A program made the position numbers and the translations under genes. From NCBI GenBank assembly GCA_035968315.1, contig JAVYIN010000007.1:280996-344995 (forward strand): 64,000 nucleotides of DNA, given 5' to 3'. Within the stretch, counting starts at the first letter, position 1, and each line of letters begins with the position of its first letter. Shown piece after piece: positions 7,040-15,064 of the stretch. A model generated the notes under the pieces. It was not told the DNA's origin. It made no database searches and saw only the letters and a list, made by a program, of their open reading frames with translations. The DNA comes from Nitrospira sp. (GTDB lineage Bacteria > Nitrospirota > Nitrospiria > Nitrospirales > Nitrospiraceae).

Positions 7040-8896
7040 GTGGACCATCTCACTCGACAACTCAAAACACAGTTCAGCTTTGCGGAATTCCGGCCCGGCC
7101 AGCTTGAGGTGATTCAAGCGGTGCTGGCCCGGCGCGACGCGCTGGCGGTCATGCCGACCGGCCAGGGGAAATCGCTTTGCTATCAATTGCCCGCCACGCT
7201 GCTGCCGGGGTTGACGCTGGTTGTGTCCCCGTTGATTGCTTTGATGCAGGATCAGGTCGAGAGTCTGAAGCAGCGGCAGATCGCCGCCGCCGCCTTTCAC
7301 TCCGGCCTATCCGAGCCGGAGCGCGACAAGGTAATGCAAGCGTTGCATTTGCAACGGCTGAAGCTCCTGTATGTGGCGCCGGAACGGATGCAGCATGAGG
7401 GATTTCTCCGGATCCTGCGCTCCTGCCTCATTTCGCTGCTGGTGGTGGATGAAGCGCACTGCATCTCGCAATGGGGGCACGATTTCAGGCCCGATTACAT
7501 GAAGATCGGCCGCCTGCGCCGGGAACTCAATCAGCCGCCTTGTCTGGCGCTGACGGCGACGGCCACGACGCGTGTGCAGGCCGATGTATGTGAACGGCTG
7601 GCCCTGCGCGATCCGCTGAAGCTGGTGACGGGGTTCCGCCGGACGAATCTGGCCCTGTCCGTCCGCCCCTGCCAATCCATGCCTGACAAGCTGGGCGCGC
7701 TGCAGCGGCTGGTCCGCGCCTGTGAAACCGGCACGATCCTGGTCTATTGCGCCACCCGCCGGACGGTGGAGGAAGTGGCGAGCTGGCTGGGGCAGTCGCA
7801 GCCCTCGGTCGGCTATTACCATGCGGGCCTGTCCGATGACGAGCGGCGGCTGGTGCATGACGATTTTCGCCGGGGGGTGCTGCGCATTCTGGTGGCGACG
7901 AACGCCTTCGGCATGGGTATCGACAAGCCGGATGTGCGCCTCGTGGTCCATTTCGATATTCCCGGCAGTGTGGAAGCCTATTACCAAGAGGCCGGGCGGG
8001 CTGGGCGCGACGGATTGCCTGCCGCCTGCGTGGTGCTCTTCCACGAGCGGGATCTGGCGACGCAGGAGTATTTCATTCAGCAGGCGGGGAAAGATCCGTC
8101 GAGCGCCGACCGGGCGGAGCGCATGCGGACGTTGTTACAAGAGATGCTCGCCTATGTTGCGGTGCCGACGTGCCGCCAGCTCGCGATTCTGGATTACTTC
8201 AGCGATGAGGAAGAGCGGGCGCTGGGTCCCTGCGGTCTGTGCGACCGGTGTGCGACCGGCCAGCCGGCTGAGCCGGCGTTGATGGCGGATGATCAGGCCT
8301 GCGCGAAGGCGATTCTGGAGACGGTGTCCTGGTGCGAGGGGCGGTTCGGCGTCAGCCGCCTCGTTGAAATTTTGCGCGGGAGCCGCTCGAAGGCGATGGC
8401 CTCCTCTGGCGCCGAGCACTGCCCGACCTATGGCAGTTGCCGCGATCGTTCGAAGGTGGCGATGACGCGTCTGGTCAAAGAGCTGATCGACTCAGGTCAT
8501 CTGGCCGTCGAAGGGCAGGAGTACCCCACGCTGGATCTCTCCCGTCTTGGGCGTGAGGCCTTGAAGGGAATTGGCACGATCACCGTTCCGCCGTCCGATC
8601 CGGCGCAGCCTGTTTCACGGGCGAGCAAGCCGTCCGGCGAACGGCCCAAGACCATGGTCCTGCTCCGCGCCTCTCCCGGCGATGCCCAGCTCTATGAACG
8701 ATTGCGTCAGTTGCGGACGGCCCTTGCGGAGGAAGAAGGGGTGGCGCCCTTTGTGATTTTCCACGACAAGACGCTGCGCACGATCGCCAGCCATAAGCCG
8801 CTGACGGCGGCGGCCTTGCTGGAGATTCCCGGCATCGGCGACGTGAAAGTCGAACGGTACGGCCGCCGGGTGCTGGAGATTGTGAAAGGGGAATAG
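7040..8896 (+). CDS. recQ: ATP-dependent DNA helicase RecQ
   Basis: This 618-residue protein has all RecQ motifs in order: an aromatic-rich FAEFRPGQLEVI motif 0, Walker A MPTGQGKS (Lys44), DEAH box at 137-140 followed by CISQWGHDFR (aromatic-rich loop), SALTATAT-type motif III (LALTATATT), and C-terminal RecA-like motifs (YYHAGLSDDER, ATNAFGMGIDKPDVR, QEAGRAGRDG). A zinc-binding Cys cluster (CGLCDRC), RQC winged-helix region and a C-terminal HRDC domain (LYERLRQLRTALAEEEG... LLEIPGIGDVKVERYG) follow. RecQ unwinds 3'-5' in recombination and replication-fork repair. The start is a GTG at 7040 immediately preceding the conserved N-terminus; the upstream region has weak ribosome-site signal. It is flanked on both sides by family A repeats. 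Confidence 0.95.
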   Translation: MDHLTRQLKTQFSFAEFRPGQLEVIQAVLARRDALAVMPTGQGKSLCYQLPATLLPGLTLVVSPLIALMQDQVESLKQRQIAAAAFHSGLSEPERDKVMQALHLQRLKLLYVAPERMQHEGFLRILRSCLISLLVVDEAHCISQWGHDFRPDYMKIGRLRRELNQPPCLALTATATTRVQADVCERLALRDPLKLVTGFRRTNLALSVRPCQSMPDKLGALQRLVRACETGTILVYCATRRTVEEVASWLGQSQPSVGYYHAGLSDDERRLVHDDFRRGVLRILVATNAFGMGIDKPDVRLVVHFDIPGSVEAYYQEAGRAGRDGLPAACVVLFHERDLATQEYFIQQAGKDPSSADRAERMRTLLQEMLAYVAVPTCRQLAILDYFSDEEERALGPCGLCDRCATGQPAEPALMADDQACAKAILETVSWCEGRFGVSRLVEILRGSRSKAMASSGAEHCPTYGSCRDRSKVAMTRLVKELIDSGHLAVEGQEYPTLDLSRLGREALKGIGTITVPPSDPAQPVSRASKPSGERPKTMVLLRASPGDAQLYERLRQLRTALAEEEGVAPFVIFHDKTLRTIASHKPLTAAALLEIPGIGDVKVERYGRRVLEIVKGE

Positions 8897-8918
8897 GAAC
8901 GCTCTCAGCCGTCAGCGT

Positions 8919-9362
8919 TCAGCTCTCTTTTCTAACCCCTCCTTCGTAAGGAGGGGCTAGGGGAGGTCGAGTCTTTCCGTGCGGGGCCGCTGAAGTCGAG
9001 TTTATTGCAATGCGCTTGAGTAAGTCATTGAGGACACCGTCAAGGTTGCTGACCACGTCATGGTTCTGATAGCGAACGACTTGCAGCCCGAGCGACTCAA
9101 GATAGCGATCGCGCTGCTGATCTTTTTGAATCTGCTCGGCATCGGCATGATTGTCCCCGTCGATTTCGATGACGAGCGCCTGTTCTGGGCAGAAGAAGTC
9201 TACAATGTATGGGCCAATCCCATGCTGACGTCGGAACTTGAGCCCCTGAACTTGTCGTGCCCGCAGCTTCCACCATACCTGCTGCTCTGGACCGGTCATG
9301 GTAGAGCGTAGTTTTCGCTTGAGGCCAAGATAGTCTGCTTGTCCGCGTTTGGCTCTCGGCAT
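8919..9362 (-). CDS. DUF559-family endonuclease-like protein
   Basis: The 147-residue product has the DUF559/Vsr-like layout: an N-terminal helix TGPEQQVWWKLRARQ, then GLKFRRQHGIGPYIVDFFCPEQALVIEIDGD, with the restriction-fold acidic residues (DFFCP Asp, EIDGD Glu/Asp) and a final QVVRYQNHDVVSNLDGVL segment. Such proteins share the PD-(D/E)XK-like core of very-short-patch repair nucleases. The last residues, RPPLAPPYEGGVRKES, are translated from the family A palindrome at 8936-8970, so the gene runs into the repeat that bounds it. An inverted family A copy lies just upstream of its start (9386-9420). It is transcribed against recQ. Nuclease activity and any role in repeat mobility are unproven. 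Confidence 0.85.
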   Translation of the reverse strand: MPRAKRGQADYLGLKRKLRSTMTGPEQQVWWKLRARQVQGLKFRRQHGIGPYIVDFFCPEQALVIEIDGDNHADAEQIQKDQQRDRYLESLGLQVVRYQNHDVVSNLDGVLNDLLKRIAINSTSAAPHGKTRPPLAPPYEGGVRKES

Positions 9363-9420
9363 GACGCATTACCTCTCGGTCTTCTCTACCCCTCCTATCC
9401 TCCCCTTACAAAGGGGAGGT
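8936..9420. mobile_element. Candidate repeat-bounded mobile unit carrying the DUF559 gene
   Basis: The DUF559 gene is enclosed by family A palindromes in opposite orientation: 8936-8970 (CCCCTCCTTCGTAAGGAGGGG, then GGGGAGGTCGA) and 9386-9420 (CCTCCCCTTACAAAGGGGAGG core). Outside each end lies a further inverted motif of CAGC/GCTG repeats (CAGCCGTCAGCGTTCAGC at about 8907-8924 and GCTGAAGGCTGATGG at about 9437-9451). The 6804-6931 doublet has the same ends without a gene. This resembles an autonomous/non-autonomous pair, but no target-site duplication is proven. Confidence 0.5.
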
Positions 9421-9460
9421 ATTTCCTGAAAACTAATCGCTGAAGGCTGATGGATGACAG

Positions 9461-10078
9461 CTACTTTAGATTCCCCGCCTTGGCAAACCGCTCCTGAAGC
9501 TCCTGGTAGGTCTGTGTCACCGGGAATTGCGGGAATTCTTTGGGCAGATGATCGGGCGGTCTGAAGAAGAAGCCGGCGTCGGCTTCGCCGAGCATGGCGG
9601 TGTCGTTGTACGCGTCGCCCGCGGCCATGGTGAAGAAGTTCAGGCTCTTGAAGGCGGCGACGGAATGTTTCTTCTGATTCGGCATCCGCATATGGTGGGC
9701 GAGAATGTTCCCGCTGCCGTTGATTTCGAGCTGATTGCAGAACAAGGTGGGATAGCCCAGCTGGCGCATGAGCGGCAGGGCGAATTGATAGAAGGTGTCG
9801 GAGAGAATGATGACCTGGCAGCGCTCGCGCAGCCAGGTGACGAACTCCGGCGCGCCTTCCAGCGGGCCCATCTTTCCGATGACGTCCTGGATGTCGGCAA
9901 TGGTCAGCTTGTGCTCGTCAAGAATGGCCAGCCGGCGCTTCATCAGCTTGTCGTAGTCCGGCATTTCACGCGTGGTGATTTTCAGTTCTTCGATGCCGGT
10001 CTTCAGCGCGACGTTGATCCAGATTTCCGGCACGAGCACGCCTTCCAGGTCCAAACAGGCAATGACAGGCTTCTGCAT
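9461..10078 (-). CDS. thrH: ThrH-type phosphoserine phosphatase / homoserine phosphotransferase
   Basis: From the ATG at 10078 (preceded by GAGGGA) the protein is 205 residues, the usual ThrH size; an upstream in-frame start at 10117 adds an unconserved 13 residues. It is a HAD-superfamily phosphatase: motif I CLDLEGVLVPEIW (nucleophile Asp10 with Glu12 as seen in ThrH), motif II IILSDTF, and motif III/IV region AAGDAYNDTAML. ThrH dephosphorylates phosphoserine and can move the phosphate to homoserine, linking serine and threonine metabolism. It sits upstream of a YkgJ-type gene on the same strand with a family B repeat between them. Confidence 0.9.
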   Translation of the reverse strand: MQKPVIACLDLEGVLVPEIWINVALKTGIEELKITTREMPDYDKLMKRRLAILDEHKLTIADIQDVIGKMGPLEGAPEFVTWLRERCQVIILSDTFYQFALPLMRQLGYPTLFCNQLEINGSGNILAHHMRMPNQKKHSVAAFKSLNFFTMAAGDAYNDTAMLGEADAGFFFRPPDHLPKEFPQFPVTQTYQELQERFAKAGNLK

Positions 10079-10112
10079 GTTGTCTCCCTCTGTTGCGAGT
10101 TGAAAAATGTCT

Positions 10113-10204
10113 GGCAAGTGGCGAGGGGCACGAGGCTAGGGGTGAGGAGCGTGTTCCGACTATTTGCCATCGGCCCCTTGCCTCTCGCCTCGTGCTTCTT
10201 GCCC
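10113..10204. repeat. Family B inverted repeat
   Basis: The left arm at 10113-10144 contains GGCAAGTGGCGAGGGGCAC and GAGGCTAGGGG; the right arm at 10172-10204 (GCCCCTTGCCTCTCGCCTCG) is its imperfect inverse. The repeat spans the gap between the YkgJ-type gene and thrH and extends into the 3' end of the former, which therefore encodes a repeat-derived tail. Confidence 0.7.
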
Positions 10205-10969
10205 TTGTTGAAAGGCCTGGCTCAGAAACCGCCAGACTTTGTCGAGCGCGCGGTCGAGCAGCTGGGTGCCCTGCCAGCGGGGCTGATTCTCTTCGTGATG
10301 GCGTTCGGCCCAGTCCAATGCCGTTGCCAGGGGAATGAGCCGTGGCGGCGTGCCGGTCAACTCGCCCCATAGCAGGCTCAGGGCCGGCCCGATCCGCACC
10401 GGGACCGGGATGGGTTGAACCGCATTCGCCACGAGGTCTTGGCACCATTCGGCCGGTGAGGTGACCAGGAGCTCACGGCAGGCGGCCGGCCGCTGCTCAT
10501 AGATGGAGCAGACTTCCTGCTCCAGAAATGGGCAGGGCAGCTTGAGCGCGTAGTAGGCCCGATTGACCGGCTCCAGCGCGGCGTCATCCGGCGGGTTGGC
10601 CGATTCTCCCATTGCCAGCAAGTCGTTCCAGAGTCCCTGGGCCAGCAGCGCCGTCCTGGTGATGGCCAATCGCTGTGTGAGGCGCGCGCGTTCCTCGTCC
10701 GGCAAGGTGTGCACATAGGCGCGGAGGGCAAAGGCTTCCGGAGCCGAGACGGGCACGAGCATGCGGCAGCAGGCGGCACAGCCTTTTTTGCAGGAGATCG
10801 TGCTCCCGGCCGCGATGAGCTGCTGTTCTTCCAGCCCCTGCGCTTCTTCTCCCAACCGGCGCATCAACGGCACAATGGCCGAAACCGGCACGAAGCCGGT
10901 CGGGACCTCGACGGTGCTGGTGAGCCGTCCGGCTGGTGTGTTCAGGGCAATGTCGTATTGTTCGGTCAT
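10160..10969 (-). CDS. YkgJ-like cysteine-cluster protein
   Basis: The 269-residue protein has the YkgJ/FliB-type metal-binding Cys cluster CKKGCAACC (Cys60, 64, 67, 68) and downstream CPFLEQEVCSIYEQRPAACRE, the paired Cys set of this Fe/Zn-chelating family. Its biochemical role is not established. The last residues (EARGERQGADGK) are read from the family B repeat at 10113-10204, so the repeat appears to have extended the native C-terminus. The gene is just upstream of thrH on the same strand. A second YkgJ-type gene is present at 23926. Confidence 0.8.
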   Translation of the reverse strand: MTEQYDIALNTPAGRLTSTVEVPTGFVPVSAIVPLMRRLGEEAQGLEEQQLIAAGSTISCKKGCAACCRMLVPVSAPEAFALRAYVHTLPDEERARLTQRLAITRTALLAQGLWNDLLAMGESANPPDDAALEPVNRAYYALKLPCPFLEQEVCSIYEQRPAACRELLVTSPAEWCQDLVANAVQPIPVPVRIGPALSLLWGELTGTPPRLIPLATALDWAERHHEENQPRWQGTQLLDRALDKVWRFLSQAFQQGQEARGERQGADGK

Positions 10970-10983
10970 CGTACTTCGTACTC

Positions 10984-11094
10984 AGGCCAGGGGTGCGGGG
11001 CACGTGGCTAGAGAGGATAACACCTGCTGGATTGCATTCGGCCGTATTCTATCTCCGAGCTCTCGCCTCGCGCCCCTGGCCTCTTGCCAGCAGG
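10984..11094. repeat. Family B inverted repeat
   Basis: The left arm (10984-11012, GGCCAGGGGTGCGGGGCAC) and right arm (11060-11094, TCTCGCCTCGCGCCCCTGG) are imperfect inverses. The right arm also matches the 10113 and 56626 copies. It lies in the divergent gap between the YkgJ-type gene and the gene at 11212. Confidence 0.65.
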
Positions 11095-11211
11095 GACCGC
11101 TCGCCGCGCATTAGCGGCATCATAGAGAACCGTTTGCGCGATGGTCAACCGACGGGCTCTCTTGCCCCGGCCATCCGGAATCCCGATAATGCGGCAGGGG
11201 GAAGGCGAACC

Positions 11212-11598
11212 ATGTTGTCGGGTCATGTGATCGGACTCTTGAAAGAGTACATGCGGGATCTCGTGGAGCAGGCCAGGCAAGAGACGCAGGCGCAGGCGCG
11301 CTTTGGCTTTGCGACAACCGCCTATCGGCCGGACCAGGCGCTATCGGATTTGTTGGCGCTGCTCGACGACCGGATCGAGTCGGAAGGCGTGCAGGTGGGA
11401 TTGCCGGACGGGTTTCTCCACGATATGTGGACGTTGTGCAATGAGGCCGGTGCGTACGTGACGGATCGTGTGTATGTGGAGGCGAACGTCGATTCCGAAT
11501 CCAGCAGCACAGCCAGAACCAGGGAATTGACGTACCGCGCCTTGCTGGAATTCATCGAAGCGGGGGGCCGTGCGCCGTCGCTGGGAGGGGCCGCGTGA
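11212..11598 (+). CDS. Conserved-looking small protein, function unknown
   Basis: From the ATG at 11212 (preceded by GGGGGAAGG) the product is 128 residues, largely alpha-helical and acidic, soluble, with no signal peptide. Recognisable segments are an N-terminal helix (VIGLLKEYMRDLVEQARQE) and a C-terminal helix (TYRALLEFIEAGGRAPSL). A longer upstream open frame to 10936 is read through a family B repeat and is not credible. I cannot name a family. It converges with the ydcF gene. Confidence 0.65.
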   Translation: MLSGHVIGLLKEYMRDLVEQARQETQAQARFGFATTAYRPDQALSDLLALLDDRIESEGVQVGLPDGFLHDMWTLCNEAGAYVTDRVYVEANVDSESSSTARTRELTYRALLEFIEAGGRAPSLGGAA

Positions 11599-11621
11599 TG
11601 AGCCGGTTGGCGACGAGGCGC

Positions 11622-12437
11622 TTATAGTTTGCCTGCCAGCCGGTACAGGATCATGCCGGCCGTTTCCTCCGCCACTTCGGTTGTGCGTTGCAAGGCCCAG
11701 CTTGCCGGCAGGAGATCGAAGAGCGTGAGATCTTTCCAGGCGTCCATCACCCGGTGTTTGGCATGAAATCCACAGGCGTAGGGTGTGACGTGAAATCCCT
11801 GCTTTTCGAAGAGGGCGGTGGCGCGCCACAGGTGGCCGGCTGAGCTGACGAGCAGGATCGAGGCCTGTTCGCCGAGCAGCCGTTTGGTGCCCAGCGCATT
11901 TTCATAGGTGGTTCTGGCGTGATCATCGGTGAGGATGGCCGGTGCCGGGACCCCAAGCCGGATGGCCCACTCTTTCATGGTAGCGGGCTCCGTAGGGCCG
12001 GACCCGAAGAGACTGAGATCTCCGCCCGTGATGAGGAAGGCCGGTGCGAGCCCCTGGTGGAATAGGTCGGCGCCGCAGATGGTGCGCAGCCGCGACTCCG
12101 GCGAAAGCTCAATCGATGGCCGAAGCGTGCCTTTGTCGTGAATCCCCCCGCCGAGCACTACGATGGCCTGCGCAGGGGGAGCAGAGGGGCCGGGTTGATT
12201 CACGGGCCAGCTTTCGAGCAGGCTCGTGAGGGGTTTGGCCACGAGGGGGGTCGTGGTGAACAGCAGGGTGAGGCAGGTCATGGTCGCGGCCAGGCGGATG
12301 TGGCGCTGACGCGCCGGTGTGGCCGGGAGCCAGGCGAGGATGAGGGTGAGGCCGGCCAAGCCAACGACCCAGGTCAAGGGGTACACGCCGTACTTGACGA
12401 GTTTGTAGAGGACGAAGAAGAATGGGGTGAGTTCCAT
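11622..12437 (-). CDS. YdcF/ElyC-family membrane protein (DUF218)
   Basis: The 271-residue protein has two N-terminal transmembrane helices (about residues 5-35 and 48-66) followed by a DUF218 domain: AIVVLGGGIHDKG, RLRTICGADLFHQG, AFLITGGD, TYENALGTKRLL and ILLVSSAGHLWRA. The GGG and the TxENA motif are typical of the YdcF/SanA/ElyC family, which acts in envelope or peptidoglycan-carrier homeostasis in enterics. The role here is unproven. It is read convergently with the gene ending at 11598 and divergently from the EVE-domain gene. Confidence 0.88.
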   Translation of the reverse strand: MELTPFFFVLYKLVKYGVYPLTWVVGLAGLTLILAWLPATPARQRHIRLAATMTCLTLLFTTTPLVAKPLTSLLESWPVNQPGPSAPPAQAIVVLGGGIHDKGTLRPSIELSPESRLRTICGADLFHQGLAPAFLITGGDLSLFGSGPTEPATMKEWAIRLGVPAPAILTDDHARTTYENALGTKRLLGEQASILLVSSAGHLWRATALFEKQGFHVTPYACGFHAKHRVMDAWKDLTLFDLLPASWALQRTTEVAEETAGMILYRLAGKL

Positions 12438-12509
12438 AGAGGCTCCGTGTGATTAGGGCCGGTGGCCCAGCATATCTATCAGACGTCTAGTCAAGGGAGG
12501 ACAGCTCGC

Positions 12510-12983
12510 ATGGCTCCATCTCGGCGCTATTGGCTGATGAAATCGGAACCGTCGGTCTTTTCGATTGACGATCTGGCGCGCGGCCCCAATCGCAGCACCT
12601 GTTGGGACGGCGTGCGGAACTATCAGGCCAGAAATTATATGCGGGCCATGCAGGAGGGCGATCAGGTGCTGTTTTATCACAGCAATGCCACGCCTCCCGC
12701 GATTGTGGGAATAGCGGAAGTCATCAATACGGTCTATCCGGACCCGACTCAGTTTGAACGGTCGAACCAGCATTTCGATCCCAAGAGCGATCCCTTGAAG
12801 CCCCGTTGGGACATGGTCGAGATTCGGCATGTCCGGACATTCGCTGAGCCTCTCTCTCTGACGCGTTTGCGGGACGAGCCGGCGCTCAAAGGGATGGTGC
12901 TGCTCCAGAAGGGATCGCGGCTGTCCGTTCAGCCGGTGGCCGAAAAGGAATGGCGTCATATTCTGAACATGGCTGGGGCGTGA
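12510..12983 (+). CDS. EVE-domain protein
   Basis: The start is taken at the ATG at 12510, after GGGAGGACAG. The 157-residue protein matches the EVE/thymocyte nuclear protein fold: RYWLMKSEPSVFSIDDL, TCWDGVRNYQARNYMR, GDQVLFYHSN, PAIVGIAEV and a C-terminal WDMVEIRHVRTF. EVE domains bind modified bases such as methylcytosine-type nucleotides, and many are linked to restriction or RNA modification. It stands alone here, next to ydcF, with no visible nuclease partner, so it is probably the housekeeping type. Confidence 0.92.
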   Translation: MAPSRRYWLMKSEPSVFSIDDLARGPNRSTCWDGVRNYQARNYMRAMQEGDQVLFYHSNATPPAIVGIAEVINTVYPDPTQFERSNQHFDPKSDPLKPRWDMVEIRHVRTFAEPLSLTRLRDEPALKGMVLLQKGSRLSVQPVAEKEWRHILNMAGA

Positions 12984-13004
12984 CCCGGATCTGACAACCG
13001 CCTG

Positions 13005-13268
13005 TCAGTTGCGGGCTTTTCCTTCATCGAGATACCGGTGCTGCCAGTCCAGCCAGGCATGTCCGAGTTCATGGGCGAGAATATAGCGGCGCCGTGTCAC
13101 CGGGAGACGTTTGCGAATATAAATCGTCTTGGTTTCCTCGTCCCAGATCCCATCAGAATTGGAATCCTGCTTATCCATTTCGGCGTCCGTGAGTTGGCGG
13201 ACCGAAATGCGATAGCCGAACGGAAGAATAACTCGAGTCGGGATTCGCGTAATCACAACCTGCTCCAT
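13005..13268 (-). CDS. Small HExxH metallopeptidase-like protein
   Basis: The 87-residue product from ATG 13268 carries HELGHAWLDWQHRYLDEG (His66, Glu67, His70), the zinc-binding helix of M78/IrrE or M48-like metallopeptidases, and little more. Residues 35-46 (DSNSDGIWDEET) resemble a Ca2+-binding EF/dockerin-like loop directly ahead of a beta strand (TKTIYIRKRL). A GTG start at 13322 would add 18 residues. It is minimal in size for a peptidase and may be an inhibitor-binding or SprT-like remnant. It converges with the EVE gene. Confidence 0.65.
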   Translation of the reverse strand: MEQVVITRIPTRVILPFGYRISVRQLTDAEMDKQDSNSDGIWDEETKTIYIRKRLPVTRRRYILAHELGHAWLDWQHRYLDEGKARN

Positions 13269-13501
13269 CCAATATGGTGGCGGATGCCCCGGTGACCTGC
13301 TCAAATCAGGGGGACGCCCCACCCTCTTTCGTATCCTGCCGTTACAGTACCATAAAGCCGTTGCGGAGTGCCTGTCTAGTTATTGCTTATATATCAATGC
13401 TCTATGAGTGTTTTTGATGATCGTTTCAGGAACGGGAGGAGGGCAAGAGGGGGCTGGTCTACGGTTCCCCTTCGGAGGGATTTCGTGTATTATGCCGCGT
13501 C

Positions 13502-14257
13502 ATGGATCAGGCCATTATTGAAGAATTGTCAAAGGGATATCCCCACTCGGTCAGGCTGACCGAGGTCAAGGTGCGCGATCGCGGGGAAGTCAAGAAGCTC
13601 GATGCCGGAGAGTTGCCGCTGCATGTCGGCGACCGGGTCTTGCTCGAAGTGGATGGCGAAGTGACGTATGGGGTGGTCTATGCCGAGCCCTATCGCACGC
13701 CGTTCATTCCGCCGATGCGTGTCTTGAAACCTATCCTGCGCAAAGCCAGTTCGGAGGATGCGGCGCTGATTGCCCGGCTTGAGCGGCTGTCACACGAGGC
13801 CACCAGCTATTGTCGGGCGAAAGCCTCGGAGTTCAAACTCCGTCTGAAACTGGTTGAAGTGTTCGGCGCGCTGCAGCGGCGGCAGCTCACGTTTGTCTAC
13901 ACGGCCGACGATCGCATCGATTTCCGCGAGCTCGTGCGGGACCTGGCCCGGCGCTTTGGCGGCCGCATCGAAATGCGGCAGGTCGGTGTGCGTGAAGAAG
14001 CGCGGCGGCTTGGGGGCATCGATACCTGCGGGCTGGTCCTCTGCTGCGCGAGTTTTCTCACCGAAGTGAAGCCCGTGACGGTGAAGCAAGCCAGAACACT
14101 GGGCCTGCAAGTGGAAGACCCCCGGTTGCTCGGTGTCTGCGGGCGGCTCAAATGCTGCCTCATGTTTGAAATGATGGATGCGCAGGGCAATATCCCGCAG
14201 TCCGCGCAGAAGCTGATCACACCCACCAAGTCCAATCCCTCAACGATTACGTCCTAG
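13502..14257 (+). CDS. PSP1-domain protein RicT-like (YaaT)
   Basis: The 251-residue protein matches the RicT/YaaT PSP1 family: VRLTEVKVRDRGEVKKLDAG, GDRVLLEVDGEVTYGVV, a central helical region, FVYTADDRIDFRELVRDLARRFGGRIEMRQVGVREEARRLGG segments, and the Cys-rich motifs IDTCGLVLCCASFL and GVCGRLKCCLMFE. In Bacillus, RicT is part of a complex with RicA and RicF that carries Fe-S clusters and acts in RNA processing. In other phyla it often sits by DNA polymerase III genes, but no such neighbour is seen. The first ATG lacks a clear Shine-Dalgarno, so the exact start is less sure than the family. Confidence 0.92.
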   Translation: MDQAIIEELSKGYPHSVRLTEVKVRDRGEVKKLDAGELPLHVGDRVLLEVDGEVTYGVVYAEPYRTPFIPPMRVLKPILRKASSEDAALIARLERLSHEATSYCRAKASEFKLRLKLVEVFGALQRRQLTFVYTADDRIDFRELVRDLARRFGGRIEMRQVGVREEARRLGGIDTCGLVLCCASFLTEVKPVTVKQARTLGLQVEDPRLLGVCGRLKCCLMFEMMDAQGNIPQSAQKLITPTKSNPSTITS

Positions 14258-14454
14258 ATGCCGGTTTCTCCGAGTCATGCGAGAGCCGGAGTGAGCATGT
14301 GCTCTGCTCGTCTTGCCGAAGGGCATGGGCCGGTGAAACTTCCTGAATCGTTTTTCCTAGGGGCGACTCTAAGTAAATGGTATTTTATGCTGGCACCTCG
14401 GGCCTGCTGGTTCGGGGCGATGGTTTAACCATAATAATCAGGAGGTTGCGTGTG

Positions 14455-14973
14455 ATGAAAAAAGGACTGCTTGCCATCATGGCGGTGGCTGCAATTGGAT
14501 GTTCGGGGATCGCGCCCCAGAAGGCCGTCAGCGGGGAGCCGAAGTCCCCCGTCGAAGGGTTCGATATTCACGTGCAAGCGCCGCACATGATGCCGGATGG
14601 CACGCCGGGCGGCCCTTTCCATCATTATTGCAAAGGTATTTCGGATCAGATTTTCCAATGTTTGCTCTTCGAATCCACCGAGCCGAAAGCCAAGCTGGTC
14701 GCCATTGAGTATTTCGTCGCGAAGGATCTGACCCGCAAGCTGCCGGCCATTCAATGGCATCGGCATTTCCACGATCACAAGGTGGAAATTGCCACGGGCC
14801 GCGTGCAGATTCTGGACATGCCCGCGGACCAGGCTGCGAAGGTGGCGGAAGTCGCGGCAGGGACGGACGGCGTGATCTATCATCTCTGGCAGCATGGGCA
14901 GGAATTCCCGGATGGGACGGTGACCTTCCCGCAATCGCTCGGCCATAAGTTCCCTGGGCACTCTGACAAGTAG
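14455..14973 (+). CDS. DUF1264 (OBAP-like) lipoprotein
   Basis: From ATG 14455 (with AGGAGG at about 14440) the precursor is 172 residues with a lipoprotein signal ending AIGCSG. The mature region carries DUF1264 hallmarks: FHHYCKGIS, IFQCLLFES, AKLVAIEYFV, and HWHRHFHDHK-type His-rich segment (QWHRHFHDHKVEIATG), then IYHLWQHG. The same family includes plant oil-body-associated proteins; its biochemical role is undefined, though the conserved His/Cys set suggests a metal or heme-related site. It is the first gene of a rightward trio with a cytochrome c and a beta-barrel. Confidence 0.8.
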   Translation: MKKGLLAIMAVAAIGCSGIAPQKAVSGEPKSPVEGFDIHVQAPHMMPDGTPGGPFHHYCKGISDQIFQCLLFESTEPKAKLVAIEYFVAKDLTRKLPAIQWHRHFHDHKVEIATGRVQILDMPADQAAKVAEVAAGTDGVIYHLWQHGQEFPDGTVTFPQSLGHKFPGHSDK

Positions 14974-14986
14974 ACCGCATGAAACC

Positions 14987-15019
14987 GGCCGGTCCGTTCC
15001 ACGAAGGAACGGGCCGGCC
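14987..15019 (+). terminator. Strong GC hairpin between the DUF1264 gene and the cytochrome c gene
   Basis: GGCCGGTCCGTTCC (14987-15000) pairs with GGAACGGGCCGGCC (15006-15019), a 14-bp stem with one G-U pair and a 5-nt loop. There is no T-tract after it, so it is more likely an mRNA-stabilising or attenuating hairpin than a full stop. Confidence 0.55.
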
Positions 15020-15064
15020 CGTGTCTCAATCACGCAGAGAGCAACGAGTTCAGGAGGCTGGCGC

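Noticed and set aside
8936-8970. Family A palindrome as a terminator for recQ
   Set aside because: The hairpin could slow transcription, but no T-tract follows and identical copies occur where no gene ends, so it is called a dispersed repeat.
10936-11211. Longer start for the gene at 11212
   Set aside because: The extension is translated through a family B repeat, and a good ribosome site precedes the ATG at 11212.
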